From Vibrio algivorus (lineage in GTDB: Bacteria; Pseudomonadota; Gammaproteobacteria; Enterobacterales; Vibrionaceae): a DNA stretch of 64,000 bases. Each line of letters begins with the position of its first letter. Within the stretch, counting starts at the first letter, position 1. The stretch covers positions 1,674,001-1,738,000 of the forward strand of contig NZ_AP018678.1 in NCBI RefSeq assembly GCF_002218005.2, in the 5' to 3' direction. A program made the position numbers and the translations under genes. Shown here one piece after another: positions 1-8,539 of this stretch. The notes beneath the pieces were generated by a model. The model saw only the letters and a program-made list of their open reading frames with translations, searched no databases and had not been told where the DNA came from.

Positions 1-712
1 AGAAGTCATTCCAAATTGAAGTAAATTGCCAGATCACGGTCACCATGATGATAGGAGTAGAAAGTGGCAACATGATACGGAAGAAGATAGTAAAGAACCC
101 AGCACCATCTAACTTAGCGGCTTTAACCAATTCATCAGGGACTCCAATATAAAAGTTTCGGAAAAATAGCGTGGTAAATGCCAGCCCATAAATAACATGC
201 ACGATCACTAATCCCGTTGTGGTATTCGCTAATCCAAAGTACCCCAAGGTCGCCGCCATCGGCAGTAACACTACTTGGAAAGGAATAAAGCAACCAAAGA
301 GTAATAAGCTAAACAGTAGGTTAGAACCTCTGAACTGCCATTTGCTGATCACATAACCATTAAAGGCCCCCATCAGTGTTGAAATTGCTACTGCTGGAAT
401 CACCATTTGAAAGGAGTTCCAGAAATAACTTTTGATCCCTTCACATTTCACGCCAGTACAAGATGTCGACCAAGCTTTATGCCAAGCATCCAATACCCAT
501 TCTGTCGGCAAAGACATTAAGTTACCGGTACGGATATCACCCAAGCTTTTAAATGAGGTAATCACCATGACAAACAATGGCATCAAATACAGCACACAGA
601 AAAAAATCAGCAAACTGTATATCGCAATACGCCCGACTCGCTTGGAATTAAAATAATTTGCTTTATTAGGCTGAGGCTTTCGCTTTTGAAGTTTCAGATT
701 TTGGGCCATCAT
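1..712 (-). CDS. gtsC: Sugar ABC transporter permease, GtsC/MalG type (3' end outside window)
   Basis: Second inner-membrane permease of a sugar ABC transporter. The first 237 codons lie in the window and the C-terminus runs off the left edge. The translation starts MMAQNLKLQ and shows several hydrophobic segments. The EAA loop that contacts the ATPase (VKAAKLDGAGFFTIFFRIML) is near the truncated end. The start ATG overlaps the stop of the preceding permease by 4 nt (ATGA), so the two are translationally coupled. The neighbouring binding protein resembles GtsA of Pseudomonas glucose transporters, so glucose or a related hexose is the likely substrate. The ATPase gene would lie beyond the edge. 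Confidence 0.88.
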   Translation of the reverse strand, partial: MMAQNLKLQKRKPQPNKANYFNSKRVGRIAIYSLLIFFCVLYLMPLFVMVITSFKSLGDIRTGNLMSLPTEWVLDAWHKAWSTSCTGVKCEGIKSYFWNSFQMVIPAVAISTLMGAFNGYVISKWQFRGSNLLFSLLLFGCFIPFQVVLLPMAATLGYFGLANTTTGLVIVHVIYGLAFTTLFFRNFYIGVPDELVKAAKLDGAGFFTIFFRIMLPLSTPIIMVTVIWQFTSIWNDF

Positions 713-1683
713 GATTTTTTCTCCCTTAACTCTGAATACAAGTACGGCACTAAAATCGCTAATATCCCAGCTAACATCATCATGGCACTCGCCGAACCTA
801 ATGCGGTTTGACCACGGGTAAACGAATAGGCATACATAAATAACGCAGGTAAATCAGAAGAATAACCAGGCCCACCTGCGGTCAGCGCAGTCACCAAATC
901 GAAGCTTTTTATCGCAATATGTGAAGTAATGATCACCGCACTAAAAAATACCGGGCGTAAGCATGGCATCACTATGCTCCAGTAAATACGAGGCAGACTC
1001 GCACCATCAATTTGCGCAGCTTTAATAATTGAAGAGTCAATACCACGAAGCCCTGCTAGGAACATCGCCATCACAAATCCTGACGATTGCCAAACGGCAG
1101 CAATAACTAAGGTGTAAACCACCATATCCGAATCCACAATCCAATCGAATTTGAAGTCCGTAAAGCCCCAATCTCGTACCATTTTTTCAATACCAAGCCC
1201 GGGATTTAATATCCATTTCCAAGCCGTACCAGTGACAATAAATGACAGCGCCATTGGATAGAGATAAATACTGCGGATCACCCCTTCATTACGGATATTT
1301 TGATCCAGAAAAATCGCCAACCCTACCCCTAGTACAATCACAATCGCCAGAAATAACAGCCCGAAAATGCCTAGATTAGTGATCGAGGTAATCCAGCGGT
1401 CGTTTTCCATCAACTTGGCATATTGACCAAAGCCAGTGAAATTAAAACTCGGCAAAAAGCGAGAATTAGTGAGTGATAAAGCTCCGGTCCAAATTATGTA
1501 GCCATAAATGCACACTACGGTGATGACTAAGGTAGGAGCTAATACAATTTTAGGCAGCCAATGTTGCAGCCTATCGACTAGTTTAAGTTTTGGTGCCGTT
1601 CGCCGAGTTGGCATGGCTGAGCCAGATTGAGCACCATCCCTTTCGTGAGGCTGATGCTTAGTGGAATCGAAAGCGTTGTCCAT
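709..1683 (-). CDS. gtsB: Sugar ABC transporter permease, GtsB/MalF type
   Basis: First inner-membrane permease of the probable glucose ABC transporter, 324 residues. A charged cytoplasmic N-terminus is followed by about six membrane segments. The EAA loop (IKAAQIDGASLPRIYWSIVM) sits in the C-terminal third. The sequence closely follows Pseudomonas GtsB as I remember it, including the stretches SLTNSRFLP, YLYPMALS and TAGGPGYSSDLPA. It lies 120 bp downstream of the binding-protein gene and overlaps the next permease by 4 nt. The sugar assignment rests on family resemblance, not on a visible binding pocket. Confidence 0.9.
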   Translation of the reverse strand: MDNAFDSTKHQPHERDGAQSGSAMPTRRTAPKLKLVDRLQHWLPKIVLAPTLVITVVCIYGYIIWTGALSLTNSRFLPSFNFTGFGQYAKLMENDRWITSITNLGIFGLLFLAIVIVLGVGLAIFLDQNIRNEGVIRSIYLYPMALSFIVTGTAWKWILNPGLGIEKMVRDWGFTDFKFDWIVDSDMVVYTLVIAAVWQSSGFVMAMFLAGLRGIDSSIIKAAQIDGASLPRIYWSIVMPCLRPVFFSAVIITSHIAIKSFDLVTALTAGGPGYSSDLPALFMYAYSFTRGQTALGSASAMMMLAGILAILVPYLYSELREKKS

Positions 1684-1803
1684 AACCGATCCTTTGTTTA
1701 CATCTATACCTGAAACTTAATTGAATAAATTTTAGGTAAAGGTTATCTAGGCTACGTGAGTACACACGCAGCCTAAGTTCAGTGAGATTTAAATTAAGAA
1801 AAG

Positions 1804-3060
1804 TTATTGGGCAGCTTTAACCGCTTTAGCCAATTTCTCTGCTGCCGTTTTTGGATCGGCATCGTTATCATTAAAGAAGTTGGTGATCACATCAAACATC
1901 GCACCCTGTACATAACTGGTTGTTGACATACCATGTGCCATACTTGGAACTAAACCACCGGTATCTGCAGTTGCTTTAAATGCCTCCATCGAATCCAAGG
2001 CACATTGATCAAACTTTGACATATCCATATCTAGGCGAACGGGAATCGAACCCTTGTTCAAGTTAAAGACTTCTTGGAAAGGTTTAGACAAGATGGTTTT
2101 CGCCAAATCTTGTTGTGCTTTTTGATTCTCCTTATCTTTGATTTGGAAGAAAGCAAAGCTATCAACGTTAAAGGTGAATGAATTAGAAGTTCCAGGAGTC
2201 GGTGAACAAGTATAATCAGTACCCGGCTGTTTATTAGCTGCGCTGAATTCGCCTTTCGCCCAGTCGCCCATGACTTGCATTGCTGCTTGACCATTGATCA
2301 CCATTGAAGTCGCAACGTTCCAATCTCGTCCCGGAGAGTTACTATCGATATAGTCACGAACCTTTTTAAAAGTCGTAAAGGCCTCAACCATTTTATCGCC
2401 AGATAATACATCTTGGTCTAACTCTACAAATGCTTTGTTGTAATCTTCGTTACCTAATTTCTCAAGTGCGATCGCTTCAAATAGTGTCGCATCTTGCCAA
2501 GGCTGACCACCGTGGGCTAAAGGAATAATACCGTCAGCTTTTAACTTATCGCCTACTTTGAAAAATTCATCCCATGACGAAGGTACTTTCAATCCTTCTT
2601 TATCAAAGATCGCTTTATTCGCCCATAACCAGTTTACACGGTGCACATTGACTGGCACTGCCACATAGTGACCTTCATATTTCGCAGTATCGGCGACGAC
2701 TTTCGGTAAAATACCATCCCAGTTACCTTGCTTAGCTACATCATCAAGATTGGTTAAAAAACCTAAATCTGCCCATTCTTGAATATTATGACCTTTCATT
2801 TGCGCGGCAGCCGGTGGGTTACCCGATACGGCACGAGTTTTTAGCACTGTCATGGCACTTTCGCCACCGCCACCTGCTACTGCGAAATCTTTCCAAGAGT
2901 GACCATCTTTTTCCATCATCTCTTTAAGTACCGAGACAGATTTCGCTTCACCACCAGAAGTCCACCAGTGAAGTACTTCAACCTCCCCCGCTTGAGATAG
3001 TTGTGATGTAGAAAACAGCGCAAGGGTAAGAAGACTTTTTTTCATTATATTCATTGTCAT
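1804..3060 (-). CDS. gtsA: Periplasmic sugar-binding protein of ABC transporter, GtsA type
   Basis: Periplasmic solute-binding protein that captures the sugar (probably glucose, possibly also mannose) for the two permeases downstream. It has 418 residues with a Sec signal peptide of about 24 residues ending near LSQAG. The mature protein begins EVEVLHWWTSGGE, typical of this extracellular-binding family 1 subgroup. Further GtsA-like blocks are AGGGGESAMTVLK, VNVHRVNWLW, AHGGQPWQD and MQVMGDWAKGE. The start is uncertain by a few codons: the GGA at the upstream ATG is very close to codon 1 and better spaced for Met3. Sites for CRP and a GTAACA repeat lie upstream. Confidence 0.92.
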   Translation of the reverse strand: MTMNIMKKSLLTLALFSTSQLSQAGEVEVLHWWTSGGEAKSVSVLKEMMEKDGHSWKDFAVAGGGGESAMTVLKTRAVSGNPPAAAQMKGHNIQEWADLGFLTNLDDVAKQGNWDGILPKVVADTAKYEGHYVAVPVNVHRVNWLWANKAIFDKEGLKVPSSWDEFFKVGDKLKADGIIPLAHGGQPWQDATLFEAIALEKLGNEDYNKAFVELDQDVLSGDKMVEAFTTFKKVRDYIDSNSPGRDWNVATSMVINGQAAMQVMGDWAKGEFSAANKQPGTDYTCSPTPGTSNSFTFNVDSFAFFQIKDKENQKAQQDLAKTILSKPFQEVFNLNKGSIPVRLDMDMSKFDQCALDSMEAFKATADTGGLVPSMAHGMSTTSYVQGAMFDVITNFFNDNDADPKTAAEKLAKAVKAAQ

Positions 3061-3185
3061 CGTCCATGTTTGGTTATTGATTATTGGATTAGAGCCGAAA
3101 CACCGTAAATCATCCTACTTGGCCTAGCAGTGGTTTGGCTTAGCATCACTATATGTAAAGAATGGTAGAAGCATCGGCACGAAAG

Positions 3186-3212
3186 GTAACACCACTGTAA
3201 CAAATATGTTAC
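3186..3212. promoter_or_regulatory. GTAACA repeats, candidate response-regulator operator
   Basis: Two direct copies of GTAACA begin at 3186 and 3197, exactly 11 bp apart. An inverted copy, TGTTAC, follows at 3207-3212. An 11-bp repeat is the usual spacing for tandem OmpR-family dimers. The site lies between gtsA and the sensor kinase gene, so the adjacent response regulator is the obvious candidate ligand. The repeats are seen; the binding is inferred. Confidence 0.4.
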
Positions 3213-3213
3213 A

Positions 3214-3229
3214 TGTGAGCTTTATCACT
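3214..3229. promoter_or_regulatory. CRP-like site upstream of gtsA
   Basis: TGTGA, six bases (gcttta), then TCACT matches the CRP consensus TGTGA-N6-TCACA at 9 of 10 conserved positions. It lies about 155 bp upstream of gtsA on the promoter side. This would put the glucose transporter under catabolite control. Confidence 0.6.
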
Positions 3230-3254
3230 TAAAGAAGTAAAGTTATTAAGAAGG

Positions 3255-4742
3255 TTATTGAGGGACTTGAGTATTAAACGGCAAGATCACTTGAACATGT
3301 AAACCGGCATTAGGGGCATTTCGGATATGAATGGTACCGCCATGAGCATGTAAAATATTGCGGCAAATACCAAGACCGAGTCCATGCCCGTCTTTATCTT
3401 TGGCCAACCGAACATAGGGCTCAAATACCGATTCTAATTGCGCTTCTGGGATTCCTGAACCTTGATCGACAAAATTGAGCTCCACATGATCTTGAGTTTG
3501 CCTACAGGTAATATTCAGACTATTGCCATATTTGACGCCATTATCCACTAGATTGGTCATCACCCGCTTTAAGGCTAACGGCTTGCCTAATACTGGCGCA
3601 ATACTCTCGTTTGGTAAGGTGACTTTTGTCTGATGGACATTGTATGTCTCGGCCGCCGCAAACAATAATTCATTCAGGTAGACTAGGTTAGAGTTTTCAT
3701 GCAATTCCGTGTCATGCACACACTGCAGTGCTCCCTTGACCATCATTTCAAGTTCATCTAGATCTTGATTAAACTTGTCCCGTTTTACGTCATTTTCTAA
3801 TAATTCGGCTCTTAAACGTAAGCGAGTAATCGGGGTTTTAAGATCATGAGAAATGGCTGAAAATAACTGCTCTCGATCCATCACATAATGACGAATACGT
3901 TGCTGCATACGATTAAACGCCAGTGTTGCTGTTACTACCTCATTGGCACCTTCTTCTGGTAACGGCGACTGTTCACCATCAATACTCATTTGATTAGCCG
4001 CTCTAGCCAAATTACGTAAAGGTCGCACCTGACGACGGATCATAAAGTAGCTAAAAAGCAGTAATAAGGCAGTAGAAAGGAACAAATACAACCATTGAGA
4101 CGACGGTAAAATAGTGTCTTCTAACGTGTTGTAAGGCGGAGGTAATAACGCGGCAATATAGATCCATTCATCCGACTCAAGCTCAATTTGCACGACCATA
4201 ATCGGCGGATCTAATGGTTCTAATGTCAGGGTATAGTGCGCCCAAGATTTAGGTAAATCACTTAAATAAATATCGTTTTTTAAAATCTTTAGCTGTTCGG
4301 GCTTAGAGAATTCGACATGAATTGAACGGACGTTATTCAACTTATCACCAAGAGCGCTTGCCATTGAATCTATCGCGACTTGTTTTAAGCGACTATCAGC
4401 AATAGGTTGAATATCAAGATACTCATGATTAAAGGACACAAAAAATCGCGTACCCCCCATTTTGCGTAACTGCTCCATGATCACATGACGATAGTTCACT
4501 GGTAACGCTTGAAAATAAGAAACGGTAGAGGCAAATAATGACGCCATACTCACCGTGGTAGTTTTAATTCCCGCTTCTTCTTGTTGGCGAGAGTTGGTAT
4601 ACCAAATAGCGGTCGAAATACCTTGAGCAATAACCACGGTTAATAGCGTTAACATGAGTGTACGAGCAACTAAGGATTGAGACTTCCAAAAATAGCGCAT
4701 ACGACTAAGCCACCCTAGGCTGAAAATACATGATTGAATCAC
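3255..4742 (-). CDS. Sensor histidine kinase (GtrS/EnvZ-like)
   Basis: Inner-membrane sensor kinase paired with the OmpR-type regulator encoded just upstream. Visible parts are a first membrane segment near residues 28-48, a periplasmic region of about 165 residues, and a second membrane segment near 216-236. A HAMP linker follows. The H-box SHDLKTP has its phospho-acceptor at H299; the N-box is TNLVDNGVKYG; the ATP-lid glycines are DQGSGIP and GLGLGICRN. All catalytic motifs look intact. The 495-residue reading starts at a GTG overlapping the regulator stop by 4 nt. The ATG of Met15 at 4700 is an equally plausible start. By position next to gtsABC it probably responds to glucose or its oxidation products, as GtrS does in Pseudomonas. 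Confidence 0.9.
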   Translation of the reverse strand: MIQSCIFSLGWLSRMRYFWKSQSLVARTLMLTLLTVVIAQGISTAIWYTNSRQQEEAGIKTTTVSMASLFASTVSYFQALPVNYRHVIMEQLRKMGGTRFFVSFNHEYLDIQPIADSRLKQVAIDSMASALGDKLNNVRSIHVEFSKPEQLKILKNDIYLSDLPKSWAHYTLTLEPLDPPIMVVQIELESDEWIYIAALLPPPYNTLEDTILPSSQWLYLFLSTALLLLFSYFMIRRQVRPLRNLARAANQMSIDGEQSPLPEEGANEVVTATLAFNRMQQRIRHYVMDREQLFSAISHDLKTPITRLRLRAELLENDVKRDKFNQDLDELEMMVKGALQCVHDTELHENSNLVYLNELLFAAAETYNVHQTKVTLPNESIAPVLGKPLALKRVMTNLVDNGVKYGNSLNITCRQTQDHVELNFVDQGSGIPEAQLESVFEPYVRLAKDKDGHGLGLGICRNILHAHGGTIHIRNAPNAGLHVQVILPFNTQVPQ

Positions 4743-5458
4743 TGACCATAGTGAACTGACGCGGTAAAAATATAGCCATTACCTCGCATGGTTTTGATGT
4801 ATTTGTGCTGCTTACCAGTATCACCTAAACGTTGGCGTAATCGGCTTAGTTGCACATCAATTCCACGCTCAAGTGGTAAGGCTTCACGACCTTTGATTTC
4901 ATAGGAAATAGTATCGCGATCGAGTACTTCATTGGGGCGAGATAGAAATAACATCAAAAGAGAAAAATCACTGCCTGATAATTCAATTTTTTCTTGTGTT
5001 TCAGTGTGATAAGCGGTGTGTGAAAGCGTATCTAGTTTCCAATCTCCAAATGAGATCACACTAGGGTTGGCTTGTTCATCAATATGAGTACGACGTAAAA
5101 GCGCTTTAATTCTTGCCATAAGCTGCCTAGGGCTAAACGGCTTGGCGATATAATCATCTGCCCCAATTTCCAGACCGACAATTTGATCGGCTTCATCCGA
5201 CACTGCGGTCAACATAATAATAGGCACATTAGAATGCTTACGAACATACTGACATAAGCTAAAACCATCTTCGCCAGGTAGCATGACATCAAGTAGCAGT
5301 AGATCAGGATAGCCATGCTGCGCAATATAAGCACGCATTTCATCACCATCATTCACTGTCGAGACAACAAACCCCATCTTACTCAAATATTCATCAAGTA
5401 ATTCTCGGATCTCCTCATCATCATCCACAACTAAAATATGCTTATATTTTTGTGTCAT
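4739..5458 (-). CDS. OmpR-family response regulator (GltR-like)
   Basis: Cytoplasmic DNA-binding response regulator of 239 residues. The receiver domain covers about residues 5-120, with acidic pocket VVDDDEE, phospho-acceptor D57 in LLLLDVMLPGEDG and the conserved Lys in IAKPFSP. A winged-helix effector follows from about 135 to 232, ending with the recognition-wing stretch TMRGNGYIF. It is first in an operon with the kinase, overlapping by 4 nt. Adjacency to the gts genes suggests it controls sugar uptake, as GltR does in Pseudomonas. That role is inferred. Confidence 0.92.
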   Translation of the reverse strand: MTQKYKHILVVDDDEEIRELLDEYLSKMGFVVSTVNDGDEMRAYIAQHGYPDLLLLDVMLPGEDGFSLCQYVRKHSNVPIIMLTAVSDEADQIVGLEIGADDYIAKPFSPRQLMARIKALLRRTHIDEQANPSVISFGDWKLDTLSHTAYHTETQEKIELSGSDFSLLMLFLSRPNEVLDRDTISYEIKGREALPLERGIDVQLSRLRQRLGDTGKQHKYIKTMRGNGYIFTASVHYGQ

Positions 5459-5608
5459 TTCCCTACAACCTATTTCTCTACAGCTAACTGTATTTAGACT
5501 CTGCTGATTCCATTAACAGAGACATTTAGTGATTGCTAACACAATAGTAACAATCGATTCTCAAGGCGAGGAATTCCTCAAGATAGGTTGTAATAACTTG
5601 ACCTGAGT

Positions 5609-6283
5609 CTAGGGCCTTGCGCCACCTAACCTTCCACCACCTACTCTTCCTCCTAAATTACCACTTCTAATATTAGGGCGAATGGCTGGTCGAGTAGTTG
5701 GCCTTGTCGCAGGTCGAGTAACAGGCTTATTTGGCGCACGTTCTAAAGTGGGCCGCTCTTTACTCTGCCAACGGGTTTTTATTTGTTGCTTTTGCTCTGG
5801 CGTTAAGTTTTGCTCGGCAGAAATCACATCTTCTTTAGTGATATCGGAAGGGTTAATATTGGCTGGCAACACTTCAGCGTTCGAATCACTCATTTGCTGA
5901 CGAATTGATTCTCGTTTTTCGGTAATTTGCTGCTGTTTTTCAGGTGTTAAGGAATCAAACTTGGCTTGAAAGTCTTTCTTTAACGCAGGAATATCAGGCC
6001 CTGAGCCATCTTTCCAGCCATCAATTTTATCTTTAATTTGATCTTGTTTCTCAGGATCGAGGGTATGCCACCAATTCTCGACAACTTGTTTAAATTCACC
6101 ATCAGTCCGACAACAATCAGGATAAACATGATCTTGATAAAACCAGAAATCATCATGCCACCAGCTATCGGTATAAACATAAGTAGTACTCGTTGAAGGC
6201 GTTGTTGAACAGGCTACTAATCCAAACGTAACAAATAAAGCAAGACACCACTTTTGCCAGATTGATTTGATCAATTTCAGCAT
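5609..6283 (-). CDS. Predicted lipoprotein with Thr/Arg/Pro-rich tail
   Basis: Function not recognised. The protein has 224 residues with a lipoprotein signal (hydrophobic stretch, then LVACSTT, lipid-accepting Cys about residue 25). Next come a Trp/Tyr/Asp-rich segment and two helical repeats of the form LTPEKQQQI and LTPEQKQQI, spaced about 50 residues apart. The tail is low-complexity, repeating RPxTRPT-like units and ending in Gly/Arg. The LTPEQ pattern recalls DUF3106-type or Spy/CpxP-like helical proteins, but this is weak. A good ribosome site (AGGAG) precedes the ATG. It is transcribed leftward, upstream of nothing obviously related. Confidence 0.75.
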   Translation of the reverse strand: MLKLIKSIWQKWCLALFVTFGLVACSTTPSTSTTYVYTDSWWHDDFWFYQDHVYPDCCRTDGEFKQVVENWWHTLDPEKQDQIKDKIDGWKDGSGPDIPALKKDFQAKFDSLTPEKQQQITEKRESIRQQMSDSNAEVLPANINPSDITKEDVISAEQNLTPEQKQQIKTRWQSKERPTLERAPNKPVTRPATRPTTRPAIRPNIRSGNLGGRVGGGRLGGARP

Positions 6284-6317
6284 AAAAACTCCTAATGCTT
6301 TTCACAATAATTGGTCA

Positions 6318-7712
6318 TTAACCAACTTCTATTCTATCTCGTCCATTGTCTTTAGCTTGATACAAAAGCCCATCAACACGCTTCAAAATTTCACCCATTG
6401 AATCTCCTTGGCAATCTGTCAAACCAACACTAAACGTCAGTCGCAACTCTTTCCCTTGAACACTCATTGGTCTATCGTATATCTCTTTCTTAAGTCTTTG
6501 TAAGATGGGTAGCACATCCGCTGCTGATTTGTCAGGGAAAATTGCCAAAAACTCTTCGCCCCCCCAGCGACCGTAGTGGTCATCATCTCGACAATGTTGT
6601 TTCACACTCTGGGCAAATAACTGAAGCACTTCATCACCAATATGATGTCCATAATTATCATTAATCGATTTAAAGTAATCAAAATCAAAAATAGCACACG
6701 CCAACTTTCTTTTAGAAGCAGCTCCTTTTGACATATTCAAATATTGAGCCATCACTCGCTCAGTACAGCCTCGGTTAGGTAGCCCCGTTAATGCATCGGT
6801 ATTCGCTAAAGTTCTCATCTGCTGATGAGCATTTTCAAGCTCAAGTAAGTCATTATTTCGAGCAATTTCATGCCCAATCCACTCAGCAAACAAGCGGATC
6901 AACTCAAAATCCTGGCGTATAAACGGTCTCGTGGGTTCTTGACTGGAAAAGTTAAGTGTACCGTAGCGTTCACCATCCACAAAAATAGGCGTACCTAAGT
7001 AAGCTTCTAATTTGAAGCTTTCATAGCAGGGGTGAGAAAAAATTGCACTTTGCGATACGTGATGAAAACCTTGCACATCATTAGATTGATAGACATGCCA
7101 GCAATAAGTGATTCCAAGATCAAACTTCATGCCCGAATCTAAAGCATCCTCAGGGTGGACAGCTTGCTGAACAACATACTCATCACCAACAATTTGGCTA
7201 AAAATGCCAATGGGCAAACCAAAATGCTCTGTACCCAGTTTTAAAATTTCATATACGCGCTGACTAAAACTCAATTGCCTTGATGAGGTAATAATATGAA
7301 GTTTGTTTAAAGTCTCTTCGGCAGAAAGACGAGAAGAGTCATCTTTAACCATCACCACAAAAAATAAAGTATTGCCCAAATTATCTTTTATCGCTCCAGC
7401 AGTAGTTTGACCTCTAAACACTTTGCCAGCTTTATTGCGATAAGTTGTGACGTAAGAATCATCAACTAGCCCAGCTTGTGAATTAAAGCGATACTTACCT
7501 TGTTGCTTATAATCCTCTTCTCTTGCATATAAAATTTGAGAGTTGCAATGAATTAACTCCTCTCGTTTATACCCAAACAAATCCTCTGCAGCAGTATTCA
7601 TAGCAACAATTTCACGCGAAAGGTTACCAATAAGAACCGCGGTATCAATATGTTCAAAAACGAGGGAAAGCGTCTTTTCATCTAAGATATTTTCTGTTCT
7701 AGAGATCATCAT
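6318..7712 (-). CDS. Diguanylate cyclase with PAS and GAF sensor domains
   Basis: Predicted cytoplasmic enzyme making cyclic di-GMP from GTP. From the chosen start it has 464 residues: a PAS domain at about 15-125, a GAF domain at about 150-300 and a GGDEF domain at about 325-462. The active-site loop reads GRWGGEEF, an intact GGEEF. The inhibitory I-site RDDD lies five residues before it, so product inhibition is expected. No membrane segment or EAL domain is present. The open frame extends 20 codons further upstream, but a strong AGGGG lies 8 nt before the ATG at 7712, which decides the start. The ligand is unknown. Confidence 0.9.
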   Translation of the reverse strand: MMISRTENILDEKTLSLVFEHIDTAVLIGNLSREIVAMNTAAEDLFGYKREELIHCNSQILYAREEDYKQQGKYRFNSQAGLVDDSYVTTYRNKAGKVFRGQTTAGAIKDNLGNTLFFVVMVKDDSSRLSAEETLNKLHIITSSRQLSFSQRVYEILKLGTEHFGLPIGIFSQIVGDEYVVQQAVHPEDALDSGMKFDLGITYCWHVYQSNDVQGFHHVSQSAIFSHPCYESFKLEAYLGTPIFVDGERYGTLNFSSQEPTRPFIRQDFELIRLFAEWIGHEIARNNDLLELENAHQQMRTLANTDALTGLPNRGCTERVMAQYLNMSKGAASKRKLACAIFDFDYFKSINDNYGHHIGDEVLQLFAQSVKQHCRDDDHYGRWGGEEFLAIFPDKSAADVLPILQRLKKEIYDRPMSVQGKELRLTFSVGLTDCQGDSMGEILKRVDGLLYQAKDNGRDRIEVG

Positions 7713-7820
7713 ATCTATTTCCCCTAACTTTATCATCTTGACTAAGTATTGATGTATTAAAAGATAAATCAAAGATTTAGAACTAAAATTTGAGACACTA
7801 AACTCTTCGTTGCTTAATAA

Positions 7821-8366
7821 TTATTGAGATACTTTCGACTTCAAACCACTTCCCGCATCTTTTAATAAGTCTATTGGAGATAAAATCACCCCTTTAACTG
7901 CCCCTTGTGCCGCCTGTTTGGATAAATCTTCACTTTTATCCATCAACTCATCAACTTTGGCTAACATAGGCGGTACATCTTGACGAAGTTGGGCCGATTC
8001 TTCTAAAACGCTAGGAAGCGCCTGTGTCCGAATTGCTTTCACTTCAGCTAATACACTTGGAATATTAGTATTAATCGCTGAAGCCGTTTTATTGACCTCG
8101 CCTACCGTAGTGTTCACCTCGCCAATAGTCTTATTGATATCTTGCGCGGTTTTCACGGCGTCTGGCGTAATGGTGGCAAACTTATCCGCAACTTCAAGCC
8201 ACTGATCGATTTTTAATGTCTGCGCAGTATTTGAAATATCCGTCAACATCTCTGGGTACTTATCAACCACCGTATTCACCGTAGAAGTGAAGCTATAAAT
8301 GGTATACCCCAAATAAAAAATCGACGCTGCTAATACCGCCTGAATCACCATTCCAATACGAGCCAT
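7821..8366 (-). CDS. Small membrane-anchored coiled-coil protein
   Basis: Function not recognised. The protein has 181 residues, with one N-terminal hydrophobic segment (about residues 6-26, VIQAVLAASIFYLGYTIYSF) acting as a membrane anchor. The rest is a long, polar, probably helical region. Within it are near-repeats such as TIGEVNTTVGEVNKTASAIN and several LPSVLEE/VPPMLAKV blocks, resembling MCP or DUF948-like coiled coils. A good ribosome site (AAGGA) lies before the ATG at 8366. It may have a structural or envelope role, but nothing in the context decides it. Confidence 0.75.
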   Translation of the reverse strand: MARIGMVIQAVLAASIFYLGYTIYSFTSTVNTVVDKYPEMLTDISNTAQTLKIDQWLEVADKFATITPDAVKTAQDINKTIGEVNTTVGEVNKTASAINTNIPSVLAEVKAIRTQALPSVLEESAQLRQDVPPMLAKVDELMDKSEDLSKQAAQGAVKGVILSPIDLLKDAGSGLKSKVSQ

Positions 8367-8400
8367 TGTTTATTCCTTAATAACAAAATTACATTCAAAG

Positions 8401-8450
8401 TATATACTCAAGTGACGTCAAGATGCAGATTTCAAAGCTATCATCCAAAT
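8401..8450. repeat. Single end of the palindromic repeat family
   Basis: ACTCAAGTGACGTCAAGATG followed by a variant of the inner arm (CAGATTTCAAAGCTATCATCC) matches one end of the full repeats at 28782-29048 and 58932-59197 with several mismatches. No partner arm is nearby. Probably a decayed or truncated copy. Confidence 0.6.
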
Positions 8451-8472
8451 CTCTTTTCTCGATAAAATAAAA

Positions 8473-8496
8473 CCCCCAGCACTTTCATGCTGAGGG
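8473..8496 (-). terminator. Rho-independent terminator of mtr
   Basis: Read leftward, the stem CCCTCAGCA/TGCTGGGGG with a short loop is followed by TTTTATTTT. It sits 44 bp past the stop of the aromatic amino acid permease gene. Confidence 0.85.
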
Positions 8497-8539
8497 TTAA
8501 CATTATTTCTATAAACCAGACTCAATTAGCCTTCAAATA

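Noticed and set aside
432..656. 74-codon rightward open frame
   Set aside because: It lies antisense within the GtsC-type permease gene and resembles no known protein.
5531..5546. CRP-like sequence upstream of the response regulator
   Set aside because: GTGATTGCTAACAC keeps only part of each half-site; too weak to list.
5682..5900. Rightward open frame opposite the lipoprotein tail
   Set aside because: A by-product of the repetitive Arg/Pro/Thr codons on the other strand.
7713..7772. N-terminal extension of the diguanylate cyclase
   Set aside because: A strong ribosome site directly precedes the ATG at 7712 and the extension has no PAS similarity.
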